Of a stretch of 64,000 nucleotides of DNA, positions 1 through 11,994 are shown one piece after another. Origin of the DNA: Isoetes taiwanensis (taxonomy: Eukaryota > Streptophyta > Lycopodiopsida > Isoetales > Isoetaceae); contig JAJEKV010000014.1 in the NCBI GenBank assembly GCA_021234155.1, positions 7,335,563 through 7,399,562 of the forward strand, in the 5' to 3' direction. The translations under genes were made by a program, and so were the position numbers. How positions within the stretch are numbered: position 1 is the first letter of the stretch; every line of letters begins with the position of its first letter. The notes under the pieces are model-generated. The model searched no databases. It was given only the letters and a program-made list of their open reading frames with translations, and was not told the DNA's origin.

Positions 1-1380
1 CAGAGCACGACACAACTCATTGAATAAGCCTATGCTTGTAGCCACCCCCGACCACATCTCACCAAGAACGATTAATATGGCAGTAAATATCAAGACCTTC
101 ACGAAACTATAAGGTTGGCATAGGCCCTGGCAAGAAATGTCCTTCTACCACAGGAGGAACTTCAGTTGAATACGCGCCAGGCGTATATTCTGTTGAATAC
201 GCCAAAGCAAATTCATAAACTGTAGTTAGAGAGAAAACAATTAGTGATTTTCGCACCACGCGCGAATTCCATTCATTTGTAATTTAAATGCACTATTGGC
301 ATTAGCAGAAGTCTTTTGAAGTGTAAACTCATTTAATGCATTAATAAAATTAGCAGAAGTCTTTGTTGTAAGAGGAAATATTAAGATAAGAAAGCTAGTT
401 GTCAGATACAATTTACGCCAGCGTGTATTGGACTATCAGATAATTTAAACATTTTGCACACAAACATATTTCGTACCGGCATGATTTCAGCTTGAGCTCT
501 CAAAATTAAGAATGAAAGAGCCAGTAATTAGCTTCAAGAAATTACAAGATCGCTTTTAAAATTAGAGTAGAAACTAAAGAAACATATTACAGCCCAAGAA
601 TCCCTTGTGTTGCCATTGAAATATTTTACATATAAGGCCTTTTATTAGAGTTGCCCAAATCAGGTTACAAAATTGCAAAAGTTCTAGGCAGTTTAAGGAG
701 ATGGCTTGCTCCATTCACAATCATCATTTGAGGCCTCTTTGGAGATGCCCAGCCGCTTAAAACTTTTTCAGCCCTCTACCTCCTCCTCCTCTTTCTTCCT
801 CCTCCTCTTCTTTCTTCCTCGAGTTTCATCCGCCATCCCTTCAAGGATGGCTTCGCAACAACTTCATCATCTGAGGAGGAGGAGAGGGTGTCCATTATAA
901 TCGCTTTTCTCTTCCTCCATTCTTCTCGCCACTCCTCATCCGCTTCCCTCCATTTCTTCTCGCTTTTCAACCTCCTTCTCCAGCTCTTCATCCGAATCCG
1001 GCGGTGTATGGGGGACTCGTGGTCGCTAGAGCTGGTAATCGAGATACTCCATTCCCCGGCGAAGCTTGCCCGAATAAACAAGTCCTCGCAGATTCATCCG
1101 GCCCCAGGGTGCGGAAGCCAACCACAGTGGCATCCGCCGGGGGGGGGGATGGATTTCTTGATCAATTTTTTTATCTCCCTCTTCGCCTCTCTGAGGCGAG
1201 TCCGACGGGATGGAGCGGGCGGGATGGGCCGGGCAGCATGGCTCACCATGGTAAGGAAGGAAGAAAATGCAGGGCGCTAGAAGGAAGGAAGGATGGGCGG
1301 TTGAAGGAATGAAGGGTTTCATGCAAGATATAGTAGTTGCATGCAAGGTTTCGTATAGGTGCGGTTGTAATTATGATTCC
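1..1380. other. AT-rich intergenic stretch with a low-complexity block
   Basis: I see no gene here. Bases 1-700 are AT-rich and unstructured. From about 775 to 990 both strands are dominated by TCC/TTC pyrimidine runs, and a run of G lies near 1140. The open frames of 60-130 codons in this block overlap on both strands and consist of Ser/Phe/Leu or Arg/Glu/Lys runs, as expected from the pyrimidine bias, so I do not call them genes. Confidence 0.6.
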
Positions 1381-1660
1381 ATCACATCATACGAATTATC
1401 TATCATTACCTCTATTGAATTAATTACGCCCTAGGTTATCATTAATTCTCTATAGAATTACCCACATGTCAGCTATACTTAAAACCTATTTTGTCATTAA
1501 TTTTGTATAATTACCTAGACCTCAGCTATACTTACAACCAACTTTGGCCTATCTAGAATTACGACCTATACTTACCTCTTTAGTACTACTAACATACACC
1601 CTATGTTATCATTAATTTTGCATAATTACCTACACCCTATACTTACAATCTATTTTTGGC
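1380..1660. repeat. Degenerate short tandem repeat, AT-rich
   Basis: Phrases of the type CATTAATTTTGTATAATTAC, followed by CTATACTTACAA and a TTTTGGC-like end, recur about four times with drift. The unit is roughly 70-80 bp. It looks like a decayed minisatellite just upstream of the DUF7869 gene remnant. Period and copy number are estimates by eye. Confidence 0.45.
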
Positions 1661-1911
1661 TGCACTTACAACATATATTTGCCCATTTAATGGTTTTTTT
1701 TGTATTTTTTGAAGTTCCCTTTAATCTATTCTCATAATTACTTTGTCCTTTTTTCGAACTAATATTAAGACATTTTACTTTATATAGGTGAAGTGTGTGG
1801 ATCCTAAAAAGGGTAAAAATGTAATACCTATCCCCCCCAACATGTATCAACATTGTTACCACATGTTCTTATCACATTGTTACCCCATTGTTAACATTGT
1901 TCTTGTAGGTC

Positions 1912-2993
1912 AATGGTGTGGACCACCCAAAGGGTGTTGAGGCTGAGACTACTAAGCAAATTATCCTCTACAGTAGGTTGGATTGGAAGAATTGGAAGAA
2001 TAAGAAGGTGAAAGTGAAGCACCAATGCAATAAGGAGCTAGTAGGTGAAGGAACTATCATACTAGCTGATCCTATCCAAGTTGTCAATGATGAAAGTTTA
2101 GGATAAAGTGGTGTGGCCATAACAAGTTTAGAAGAAAAATGGAAGGAAAAAGGGTCAAATCACCAGGATTGCACTGCTTGTATTAAACAATTGGAGGTTC
2201 CATGCATCATGCCATGGCCTATAGCCTGCATTGAGTTTTTAGGAGAATTCCTTTTACTAGAGCCAGAGGTTGTGGATGAGACTAATTTTATGCACCTCCA
2301 ATAGATGCCAGGACCACATTTTCAGAGTTCTCAGTGCCAGGCACACTCAGTGGTGAAACATTATCCTAGCAAGAGGTCCAAGTCAAGTAGTGATTGTTCA
2401 TGTGAAGCTCTGACTAAGATAAGGGGAATAGAATGTTGTTGGGCTAATTGTGTTCAGAAGTTTGAAATTGATGAATTGGTGGAAGCAAGAGCCACCTTCC
2501 AAGAGTATACTTGTGATGAGAGGAGGACTTACATGTACTCCATTCATGAGCTTGCACTTCAAGATGAAAAAAATCCAAAGAAAAAAAAATACCCACTGCC
2601 AGGGGCATGGATATGTAAAGTTGCATGGATACATATTCATGGCATTCCAATTTCATCTTGGCAAAATTGGTAAGCAAGTCATGCAAAGGGGAGCGAAATT
2701 GCATTACATGGAAATAATGGCATGTTGAGGCCAACTTCTAGGATCCTGGCTGCTAGGGAGGTTTTTGAAAAATATGTTGAATTCAATGCTGAGAATATGC
2801 CACATAAAAGTAGGAAAGATCAACAGGAAAAAATAGTTGTCGAGAAGAGATTGCCATCCCATTGTACCCAGAAGAGCATATTGGAGGAAGTGAATGCTTT
2901 GCTTCGAGAACTACAGGTACCTGCAATATCTTAACCTAGCTTCAGTAGACTATGGAGGAAGCACTTCAAGCATGTCACTATAGACACTTCGAA
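1912..2993 (+). pseudogene. DUF7869-type transposase-like gene, 5' part
   Basis: One reading frame runs from about 1912 to the insertion point at 2993, interrupted only by stops at 2104, 2302, 2671 and 2932. A splice acceptor (CTTGTAG) precedes 1912, so this is probably an internal or second exon. Recognisable parts are a Cys-rich start (CCWANC), an HGIP motif, an HGNNG motif and the phrase FSRLWRKHFK just before the break. These are the features I associate with the N-terminal half of plant and animal DUF7869 proteins, which carry a DDE-like C-terminal domain. The frame breaks at codon TCG-AA and resumes in the same phase at 19391. The stops show the copy is dead. The biochemical role of this family is not established; a transposase ancestry is inferred. 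Confidence 0.75.
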
Positions 2994-3871
2994 TGTGACG
3001 TTCCAACATAATATACGACCCAAATACGTATATTATACTTCCACGTCACACGTACATGTCATCAATGACATGTACTTGCGAGACGTATAGTGTTGCACCT
3101 AGGGGGCAACATTGAATGTTGTGCATGTTAAATAAACATACACAATTATAAACCCCATGGACCCCATTGCCAAATGGCTAAATCCCATTTGGCCAATGTC
3201 TAACCTACTTTCCCCTTAAACTCTAAACCTTTCTTCTCTTTGCATTTTAGGGTTTTCCTAGAGCTCCTTTCCTCTCTCGAATTCAGGGTTCTCTTGAGCT
3301 ATTTCGGCCAAGCCAAGACCCCAATTCGCATTGCTAGGCTCCGAAAAGCCGGATTTGCACAACAGATTATCGATTAGCAGCCATCTTCAGCAAGATCAGG
3401 AGCATGGACGCCTTCCGGGGATCAGGAGCAGGTCAAGGATCAGGTATCTAGTCATTCTGTTGTGCAAAGCCGTCTTTGGGCAAGGCAATAGGCTGGTTTA
3501 GTATGTTAGATCAACTCTAGAGGCCTTATAGATCCCGAGATCATAAGCTCTAACAAAGGAACCTAACTCTAGATGTTTAGGTAGATAGATTTGATGTTAT
3601 TCTCTATTTCAGTTCTGTGATGTTGTATGTATTGCACTCTGTGACCTCCATGTATTGGGAAGGGGGGTAGAGGCCTAAAGCTGTGTAGCAGATGATCCTA
3701 GATAGCCTACTAGTTCCCAATTACATGTGGCCCGTGCACAAGAGCCCGCCTGGTTGTGGGTGGCAGGACTAGACCAGCTGATAAGGAGGAACTTGTCCCT
3801 ACACAGACTGACCCCTCTGGTGTGTAAGGCCTACCGGGGGTCTATGCGGGCTAGGCTTAATGGCTTGTCAC
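2994..3871 (+). repeat. LTR 1 (shared portion), TATA box lost
   Basis: It starts TGTGACGTTCCAACATAATA, like LTR 2 and LTR 3. It stays alignable with both to the GGCTTGTCAC segment at about 3871, after which LTR 3 differs completely. Compared with LTRs 2 and 3, about 26 bp holding the TATAAAAGGG box is missing near 3208, and a short extra segment sits near 3240. The outermost 5' LTR therefore lacks the obvious core promoter. The exact 3' end of this LTR cannot be fixed. Confidence 0.75.
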
Positions 3872-4284
3872 TGCGTGTGTTAATCTAACAGTGTAGTTCA
3901 GCTTATTACTTAGGTTCTAGCTAGTTTTGCATGTTAAAACACTAAGAAACTCCTTGTAAATTGAAAATTGGACCCAAAAAGAGGTGACCCCTCACAGAGT
4001 GCGCCCAGACCACTTAGGACCCTATTCCTAACTGCTCCTCGCGCACTGTGTGAGTGGTCGGCTATTAATCTATGTCTAGACTTGTCCAAATGTAGAAACT
4101 AAGGGCACAGTTCGCCTCAACTCTGAGAAATAAGTAGGATTCAACCTTCTTACCAACTTTTTAGAGTCATCTAGGACCTAAACAGGTGGTCCACGTTCAC
4201 CACCAATACCACATTCATATGTAGTATAGCTGGCAACATGCCAAATTTTTTAACATTTTTGCACGATCAAATTCCCTTGGGTAA
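3872..4284 (+). other. LTR/leader segment shared by copies 1 and 2 only
   Basis: This stretch recurs at about 11275-11679 but is absent after LTR 3. In LTR 3 the corresponding place holds about 690 bp ending in ACGTCACA. It may contain U5, primer-binding site and leader, but I could not recognise a tRNA-complementary primer site. No coding frame is visible. Confidence 0.5.
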
Positions 4285-4599
4285 AAGGAAGAGGAAGAGG
4301 AAGGACGCGACTCGGACACAGAGGACATCGACCCAGCACAGGAGAGGCCGCAAGCTGAGGAGGAACTTCAAAGCTTTGAAGAGGGGCTGAGAACCACAAG
4401 GACAACTCCACCACTTGGGCTAGGCATCACAAGACTAATCCTGATAATCATCCAAGGAGAAGCGTACCTAAGCCTCCACGATATCAAGAACCTCCCAGAG
4501 TGCAGGGACAAGGGCTACAGGATAGACGAGCTACTACATCTCTTACGCCGACAACCGGAGCTTGATGACTTCATCGATTTCAAAAATAGGGGATCATGA
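4285..4599 (+). pseudogene. Acidic gag-like ORF remnant, array copy 1
   Basis: The frame is open for about 104 codons between a TAA at 4282 and a TGA at 4597, with no ATG. The product begins with a Glu/Asp-rich segment (KEEEEEGRDSDTED) and continues with a Leu-rich end (ELLHLLRRQPELDDFIDF). It lies where gag is expected, directly after the LTR and leader, and is repeated without a break in copy 2 (11680-11994). I do not recognise a gag domain, so the gag label rests on position. It could equally be the start of a larger frame lost to mutation. Confidence 0.4.
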
Positions 4600-6846
4600 T
4601 CAAGCAAAAAGAGGAGACACATAATAGGGAAGGCACATCTCCGACTTAAAGGCATATATCAACACCAAGGGCAAGATCAAGGAGGAGGATAGTCGGTAAT
4701 GTAAAAAGAGTTCCAGATCCGTAAACGCCGCGCAAAACCCAAGGAAGGATGATTCCAAATACCGTGCAAGTAGTTCAAGACTTGAATGGACCCGACTCAA
4801 AGGACAGAGGAGCCGACCTAGCCAACAACCACAAACCACTCAAAGGCAACTCAAAGGAGCGATGGCATGTGCAATGGAGACAACAACAATTTCAGGCATA
4901 GGGGAGGCATCTCACAACGAAGCTTCAAAGACATGCAACAATGCCCGACTGCAACAACCCGGTGATCGTACTCAAGCGATCAATGGCACTACACATCTCC
5001 AAACGACACACTGCATGTAGGGACGCTGAGCAGTCACGACGCTCCACATGGCATGTAAATACATTAAAGAGGAGCATTTCAACTCAAGGGTTCACATCGA
5101 GCAACGTTCTCCGCGACTTGGGATAACGAACTCAAATCACACACGAAGGTCAACTACAGTCGCAACACCTCAAGGAACCCCCGAGTCAAGTAGAACGAGG
5201 AAGATGCGTAAAAACCAAGAATCAAACGGATTGAGGAGGGAAAATCCTAAAGGAGTATTAACATTTAAGCATATGCTCTTCTATAAATTAGAAAAGTGGA
5301 TGAATTAAAATTCCAATATAATTATATATATGTCTATCATAAGTATCGGGTGCTCACACATAGTATAAAATTAGGATCATGTTTTAGGGTTTAGTGTTTG
5401 CATCAAGAAACTCCATCGCATCGATCGCCAAAGGATGAAGTAAAGAACCACAGGTATAGCCAAGAGCAAGTGTTCGAAGGGAAGAGCAATTATAGAGAGA
5501 CGACCAGAGCCCAAACCAAGCTTCACTCCGTGACACTTCGAGAAGCGCCACAAGTAGAAGATCGCCGCCCAAAGACAATATCAAGATGAGAGATAATATC
5601 GGGCCATGTCAAGATCCTTAGTGCTGCACCATCTAGGCTTGCACGACGACATCTTCGGATGCAACGCTACCAATTCGCGGCAAGCACCAACACAAATGAC
5701 ATGAGTGTCCTCAACAATGTAAGGAGGAATGAACACACATCTTCGTGGCTACGGCCACGACGCTGCCGATAGACGCCGAGGAATTCCTTTGGAGCAACTC
5801 AACATCAACGAGCCAACCGAGGAGGCAACCCTCGACGCACCATAATCCCCGCCCCTATATGGTGATGTTTATAACATGTGTACCAGATGGAGATACACTT
5901 AAGAAAGGTGCCACAACGACGGGTTATGCCTATGCTCACTCAACAACTAGGTGAGGGCTTCGGGCCAAGTACTCCTACCAACAATTAGAAGAGAGTTCAA
6001 GACAATAGCCCGGCTATTCAAGGACACTAATGTGTCTAGGGCAGAAAGTACTTCAACTCAAGGGTCAAGCTACACAGATATAAGAGTACATCATCCTCGA
6101 CAGCGAACCAATCACGGAGAAGAGTCATGAGGCTTTACTTGCCAGGAAGAGGCACATGTATTGAGGGACAATGGCCATAAACCGTAAGATGAAGGAATGC
6201 TAGTACTTTCACGAAGCTCCTTAGATGCAACATGAGGTTCAAAACCGTGGAGCGGATAAAGTGCAACTAGAAGGTACCGCGAAAACTAGAAGATGAGAAG
6301 TCGATAGAGAAGCTCGATGGAGAACCGAGCCAAAGAATCAAGAATCAGCTAGAAACTTCACCAAGCTACTTACATAATTCGCAGATGCAACTTTGCAATC
6401 CCAAGGATCGACAATTCGAAAGGCAACTGATGAAGAGAACAACTCTTTAATTACGAGTCTAGCCAAAGGAATTGTGCACAACTTCAAGAGACGCCTCCAA
6501 AGACCTTCAGACATTGTGAAGGGGAAGCAATTATTGCCCAAGAACAAGATTAAGAAGTAGACCGAATGCCAAGATCAACGACCATCACATCCTTAGTTAG
6601 CATGTGAAGCGTAGCCAAGTTGTGCCTTTGAAATCCCGTGACATTGAGAGCTCAAAAATATCAAAGAGTCTACCAATCGAAGCACAAGTCGACGCGACAA
6701 AAAAAAAGAAAAAAGAAGAGGATATAGATCTTCAACACACTAGGAGGAACATCGACAACAACGGCATGGGACGCGGTGCACCCGAGGGGAGACACCAAGG
6801 GAGCCTAATAGCTTTAATAGTATTTGTACATCGCATTTCCCTTGTT

Positions 6847-6896
<50 letters not shown>

Positions 6897-9256
6897 AGCA
6901 TCTCTATAACAGATCAAAGAAAAGAGATACCGACAATTGGAAGCCGCGGAATAGCAACATCCTTAACACTTGTCCGCCAACATGCTACAAGAAGAGGATG
7001 GAGTTGGCACAAAGAATATCGGATCTAGAGGCATCCTTTAGCCGCCAAGATGAAGAATTCAACGCGGAGGATGTTTCTCAACCAAAACCACCTTCAGGCT
7101 TTTGAGAAGTAACATAGAAGATTCCAAGTGGTCAACTACGCCATCAAAACCACCAGCAATGGGAAGCCTCTACGTCGAGGAGGAGCCCGGAGTCTCGAGC
7201 AACTCGAAAAACGTTACCCTCAAGAAGGCAGCGAGTGGATGAGATGCGAGCAAGATTGAGGAGTTACGATCATATAGTTTTATGGATGATCATATAGTAT
7301 GATAGGCTTATGGATGGTGACATCCATAATGGGATTGGAAGGCATTTCCAGATTTTCTCGTGAAAGGTTTCTCCCAAGTTGAGCTAAGCGTCAATGATTG
7401 GGAAGAAAATGCATAGGAGTAACTAAAATTATACATGATTGTTAACAGACATCCAACATATTGAAACCACTTGGTGAGACAGGAATCATTACTAGGATAA
7501 TTGTTGACCATGTATAAAGCTAGTACCTCCAAGGAATAATCCAATCGAATGAAAAGAAGTAATCTAACAAGTCCGGCCAACTTGTTATGATGACATCAAT
7601 TCAATTGATAGGAATATTCCAAGAGAGTAAATAACTAAGAAAGGGGGATATTTAGAATATAGAATTGAATAATACATGAAAGGTATATCTAAAAATAAGA
7701 AGTACATTAATCACATAGTCTTTTGAGGCAAAAGGAATTATCATGATGATAAAACCTTGCAATTTAGAATTGTTCTAAATAATTCAATAACTCATCGCTT
7801 AGGGATAGATATGTTAAACATGATGGATTAAATATGTTAGCTAAGGCTAGTAAATTAATGTGTTAGATAAGAAGCATATAACCTCTTAAGGTAAATAGAA
7901 TAGCTAAGATGTTATGACAACATCAATTAACGGGATAGGATACATTCAGGATAGGACCATTTCCTTATGAAGGAAGTGGGGGCTCAATCTTAGGACCGAA
8001 CCAACCTATATCTTAGGGGTTGAATCGCTATCAAATTGGTAGACCCTTAGAATAGAGTTCCTTCCGCAAGTAGCCAAAGCACATGGAGCGTAAGATGGAT
8101 AGATGCTTAATGTCTATGTGTCCTTCAGCATGTAAGATTGACGCGGTAGCCAACTGCACCAAAGCGGGGGAGCGAATTAATGGAAGCAATACAACGGCCA
8201 AGTCGTCTCCAAATTAGTCAACACCGGCTCAATGGGGAGATGCATTCTAGCCTTAGCGGGTGCGACAACTAAGGTGGAGAGAGGCTTTGCATCTAAGTGT
8301 AGATAGAATGCATGATGGGAAAAAGTATAATTTTCTTACGCCATGATCTATTGCTTGCATTTGCATCTAGGAATGAGCTAGTAGCCTAGCTCTTAATTAA
8401 ATTATTCAGGGTTGTGAACCCCTTATAACCACATAAACTATATAATCTTAAGTATACTATTATGCAGGGCATTGATAGCACTCCATGAGGGCATGTATCA
8501 TAAGCTTTAATGTCTTGTTGATAAAATATATGTTCATAATAACGATAGATAGTTTTGCCTTGTGTAAATATCTCAAAGATCGGAGATAAAGTAAGATAAT
8601 AATTACATAAAATCTTAGTTAAACCTTCAAGGATGTAATTCCTTCCAAAGGCATTTAAGTAACCTTCATAAGGTCCTGACAAATATAATAAGAAGTTGTC
8701 TATCTTCTCATAATTATAGCAACTATAAAGTATGTAAGGTTGATACATCACCAACCAAGTAGCGATCGAGAGTCACACGCTCAACACTTGGACCCGATGA
8801 TATAAACCCTAGCCATATGATAAATAATTAAAATACTTTTAAAATAAGTATTGCCTCGATAATTGTATGATGACATATTTTAAAGGTCGAAAGTTATCAT
8901 ATAACAGTTAGTTAAATATAATACTATTGGAAGCAATTCCAATACTACTATAATGTTAATATTTAAATTTTACCGTAAGGTAATTAATATAATTGCATGC
9001 ATTAAGGGAAGTCCAGCAGGATCATGCATGGGTCCAAGACTGTAATGTTTATTTAAGACGTTAACGGATGCTAATGACATGCAACAGCTTGGTGGAGGAA
9101 GTACGAAGATATTCTCTAGCAAAGAAGGGGCCAATGTAAGAGCATAGCGACAAGCTCGTGATCGACAATTGCATAGATGAAGCTCAGATCGGCGGTTAGG
9201 CTGAAGCTCGCAGATCGGCGACACAAAGACGGGCCGAAGCTCAGATCGACAATTGC
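4600..9256 (+). other. Non-coding interior of array copy 1
   Basis: No credible protein frame is visible over about 4.6 kb, and no reverse transcriptase, protease or RNase H motif appears in any frame. The stretch contains a CT microsatellite (6849-6889). Short open frames such as 5048-5308, 7308-7580 and 8386-8754 show no domain. Several are identical in copy 2 only because the DNA is. The segment 7250-8970 is almost perfectly identical to 14680-16400. About 9150-9256 is a run of degenerate AAGCTC-GATCG units that corresponds to a clearer minisatellite in copy 2. Confidence 0.6.
6849..6889. repeat. (CT)n microsatellite, copy 1
   Basis: An almost pure CT dinucleotide run of about 41 bp. The same site in copy 2 (14251-14320) carries about 70 bp, so the tract has changed length since the internal region duplicated, or the assembly resolved it differently. 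Confidence 0.9.
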
Positions 9257-9600
9257 AAGAAGCTTGCTCCAAGGTGGGCTGGACCATTCGTGATAACCAA
9301 AAGAGTAGGTAACCAATCCTATAAGTTGGACCTGCCAGCACACTAAGATCCATAGTGTTTTCCAAGTAAGTCTCCTAAAGAAACACACTCCTAATCCAGA
9401 GGAAGTATTGGAGACACCAAAGTTACTGGAAATTATGGACGATCACCTTGAGATTGTTCCAGAGGCTCTTCTTGTCAGACCCTATAAGAAAACAAGAAGA
9501 TCTCAATCCTCCAATACCTAGTGAAAGGGACACTTACAAGTGGAAGACGCTACGTGGGCACTACAAATAGATCGTGAGAAGCAGTACCCACAACTCGAGA
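9257..9600 (+). pseudogene. Ty3/gypsy integrase C-terminus plus chromodomain, copy 1
   Basis: Read across small frameshifts, the translation gives KLAPRWAGPFVITKRVGNQS, then YKLDLPAH, then KIHSVFQVSLLKKHTPNP. After these come EIVPEALLVRPYKK and finally VEDATWALQIDREKQYPQLE. The first phrases match the integrase C-terminal module (KLAPR..GPF, YxLDLP, HxVFHVSLLKK) of plant Ty3/gypsy elements. The last matches the end of an integrase chromodomain (EDATWE...YPQL), placing the element among chromoviruses. Its place near the 3' end, about 0.8 kb before the polypurine tract, is normal for pol. At least two frame changes and a stop at about 9341 make it non-functional. The rest of pol is gone. Confidence 0.75.
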
Positions 9601-9667
9601 GTAATGCAAAGGTCGGCTCACACCAAGTAGTACACAACCAACCCGATAGGGAGTGGTAGATTAAAAA

Positions 9668-9694
9668 GTCTACTTCCGTCCCACGGAAGTAGAC
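9668..9694. other. Perfect 12-bp hairpin
   Basis: GTCTACTTCCGT, a CCC loop and ACGGAAGTAGAC form a perfect 12-bp stem. It is kept unchanged in copy 2 (17094-17120). It sits between the chromodomain remnant and the polypurine tract. It could fold in the 3' untranslated RNA. No function is shown. Confidence 0.7.
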
Positions 9695-10367
9695 GACCTT
9701 GAGAGATAAGAGGTCATTCAGGCATGCATTGATAGGAAAGCACCTTTGGTCAATACCTACTACGGGGAGGACCCTATCCTTCACGCCCAAATACGGGAAG
9801 GACCCTATCCTCCACGCCTCAGGCAACTAAAGGTGTAGGCATGAGTTGGCATCCTAGGCATGATAGGGCGCTGTCTCCATGGCCACGATGGAAGAAACAT
9901 AATCTTCCTATGCCGGGAGATATGCTTTGCATTCATGTAGTTGTAATTAATGGGTGGTTCCCTAATAACCAACCCTTATAATAATTAGATGTATTCTAGC
10001 GTAGTGTTGGACCTGCAGGCCAATAGGAGAGTCTACGGGAGGAAGGTCACACTGCGAAGACTTGCAACACATAATCTTGTCACGATGTGTTGTAAGGAAA
10101 CGATGTGGAACCTTAAGTAGGAAATTTTGGAGCTATGTTAATAATAATAGTGGTGTAAGCTATAAAATTTTGTGAATAATAGATGATAAACTAAGAGGGT
10201 GAAAGACTCCCACCATAGTATGATATTAAACAAGGATGTGTTATGATAAATTAAAATGTTACCTTGAGGTAATTATATTGTAAAATTGTATATATATCGA
10301 ATGTGATTGCAGGATATGCAGGTTTCCAAGGTGGGGAGACGCGTGATGCTGAGGACAGCATCAAGTC

Positions 10368-10380
10368 AAGGTGGGAAGAA
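10368..10380 (+). promoter_or_regulatory. Polypurine tract before LTR 2
   Basis: AAGGTGGGAAGAA abuts the TGTG of LTR 2. This is the position and composition of a plus-strand primer, and the same 13 bases precede LTR 3. An equivalent AAGGTGGGGAGAA precedes the oppositely oriented LTR at 23516. Confidence 0.85.
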
Positions 10381-11274
10381 TGTGACGTTCCAACATAATA
10401 TACCCCCAATACGATATATATATATCACGCCACACGCATATGCCATCAATGACATGTACTTGCATGTAGACGATAGTGTTGCACCTAGGGGCAAGGGTTG
10501 CACCTAGGGGGCAATATTGAATGTTGTGCATGTTAAATAAACATACACAATTATAAACCCCATGGACCCCATTGCCAAATGGCTAAATCCCATTTGGCCA
10601 ATGTCTAACCTAACCCTAAGGGTTTCTATAAAAGGGCTTTCCCCTTAAACCCCTAAACCTTTCTTTTCCTAGAGCTCCTTTTCCTCTCTCAATTCGTGGT
10701 TCTCTTGAGCCATTTTCACCTGCCAAGACCCCACCCGCATTGTTAGGTTCAAAAGCCGGATTTGCACAACAGATTATCGACATTAGCAGCCATCTTCAAG
10801 AAGATCGAGCATGGACGCCTTCCGGGATCAGGAGCAGGTCAAGGATCGTGTATCTAGTCATCTCGTTGTGCAAAGCCGCCTTTGGGCAAGGCAATAGGCT
10901 GGTTTAGTATGTTAGATCAACTCTAGAGGCCTTATAGATCCCGAGATCATAAGCTCTAACAAAGGAACCTAACTCTAGATGTTTAGGTAGATAGATTTGA
11001 TGTTATTCTCTATTTCAGTTCCGGTGGATGTTGTATGTATTGCACCGTGACCTCCATGTATTGGGAAGGGGGTAGAGGCCCAAAAGTGTGTAGCGATGAT
11101 CCTAGATAGCCTACTAGTTCCCAATTACATGTGGCCCGTGGCACAAGAGCCCGCCTGGTTGTGGGTGGCGTGACTAGACCAGCTGATAAGGAGGAACTTG
11201 TCCCTACACGACCGACCCCTCCCGGTGTGTAAGGCTCCACCGGGGTCTATGGCTAGGCTTAATGGCTTGTCACC
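10381..11274 (+). repeat. LTR 2 (shared portion)
   Basis: The central LTR of the array starts TGTGACGTTCCAACATAATA. It has a doubled GCACCTAGGGGCAAG motif near 10480-10515 and a TATAAAA box at 10627-10633, followed by a pyrimidine-rich start region. It serves formally as 3' LTR of copy 1 and 5' LTR of copy 2. The 3' boundary is uncertain, because the sequence after 11274 matches LTR 1 and not LTR 3. Confidence 0.8.
10627..10633 (+). promoter_or_regulatory. TATA box in LTR 2
   Basis: TATAAAA lies about 246 bp inside LTR 2 and is followed by GGGCTTTCC and a pyrimidine-rich leader. The same box occurs in LTR 3 at 18054-18060 and is deleted from LTR 1. It is the probable core promoter of the element. 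Confidence 0.7.
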
Positions 11275-11679
11275 TGCGGTGTTAATCTAATGCTGTAGTT
11301 CAATTTTATTACTTAGGTTCTAGCTAGTTTTGCATGTTAAAACACTAAGAAACTCCTTGTAAATTGAAAATTGGACCCAAAGAGGTGACCCCACACGAGT
11401 GCCTGCACCACTTAGGACCCTATTCCTAATCGCCTCACAAGACCGTGGTGAGTGGTCGGCTATTAATCTATGTCTAGACTTGTCCAAATGTAGAAACTAA
11501 GGGCACAGTTAAGCCCCAACTCGAGAAATAAGTAGGATTCAACCTTCTTACCAACTTTTAGAGTCATCTAGGACCTAAACAGTGGTCCACGCTCACCACC
11601 AATACCACATTCATATGTAGTATAGCGGCAACATGCCAAATTTTTTTAACATTTTGCACGATCAAATTCCCTTGGGTAA

Positions 11680-11994
11680 AAGGAAGAGGAAGAGGAAGGA
11701 CGCGACTCGGACATAGAGGACATCGACCCAGCACAGGAGAGGCCGCAAGCTGAGGAGGAACTTCAAAGCTTTGAAGAGGGGCTGAGAACCACAAGGACAA
11801 CTCCACCACTTGGGCTAGGCATCACAAGACTAATCCTGATAATCATCCAAGGAGAAGCGTACCTAAGCCTCCACGATATCAAGAACCTCCCAGAGTGCAG
11901 GGACAAGGGCTACAGGATAGACGAGCTACTACATCTCTTACGCCGACAACCGGAGCTTGATGACTTCATCGATTTCAAAAATAGGGGATCATGA
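11680..11994 (+). pseudogene. Acidic gag-like ORF remnant, array copy 2
   Basis: This is the counterpart of 4285-4599. It is open from the TAA at 11677 to the TGA at 11992, with no ATG and the same acidic start and Leu-rich end. Conservation of the open frame in both copies reflects the near-identity of the DNA, so it is weak evidence for selection. Function is unassigned; gag is suggested by position only. Confidence 0.4.

Noticed and set aside
4941-5308. Plus frames of 61 and 86 codons, also present at 12333-12703
   Set aside because: They overlap each other in different frames, differ at the ends between copies, and show no domain. Most likely chance frames in a duplicated non-coding interior.
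8386-8754. 122-codon minus-strand frame
   Set aside because: Broken by small differences in the second copy (around 15960-16050), antisense, no recognisable motif.
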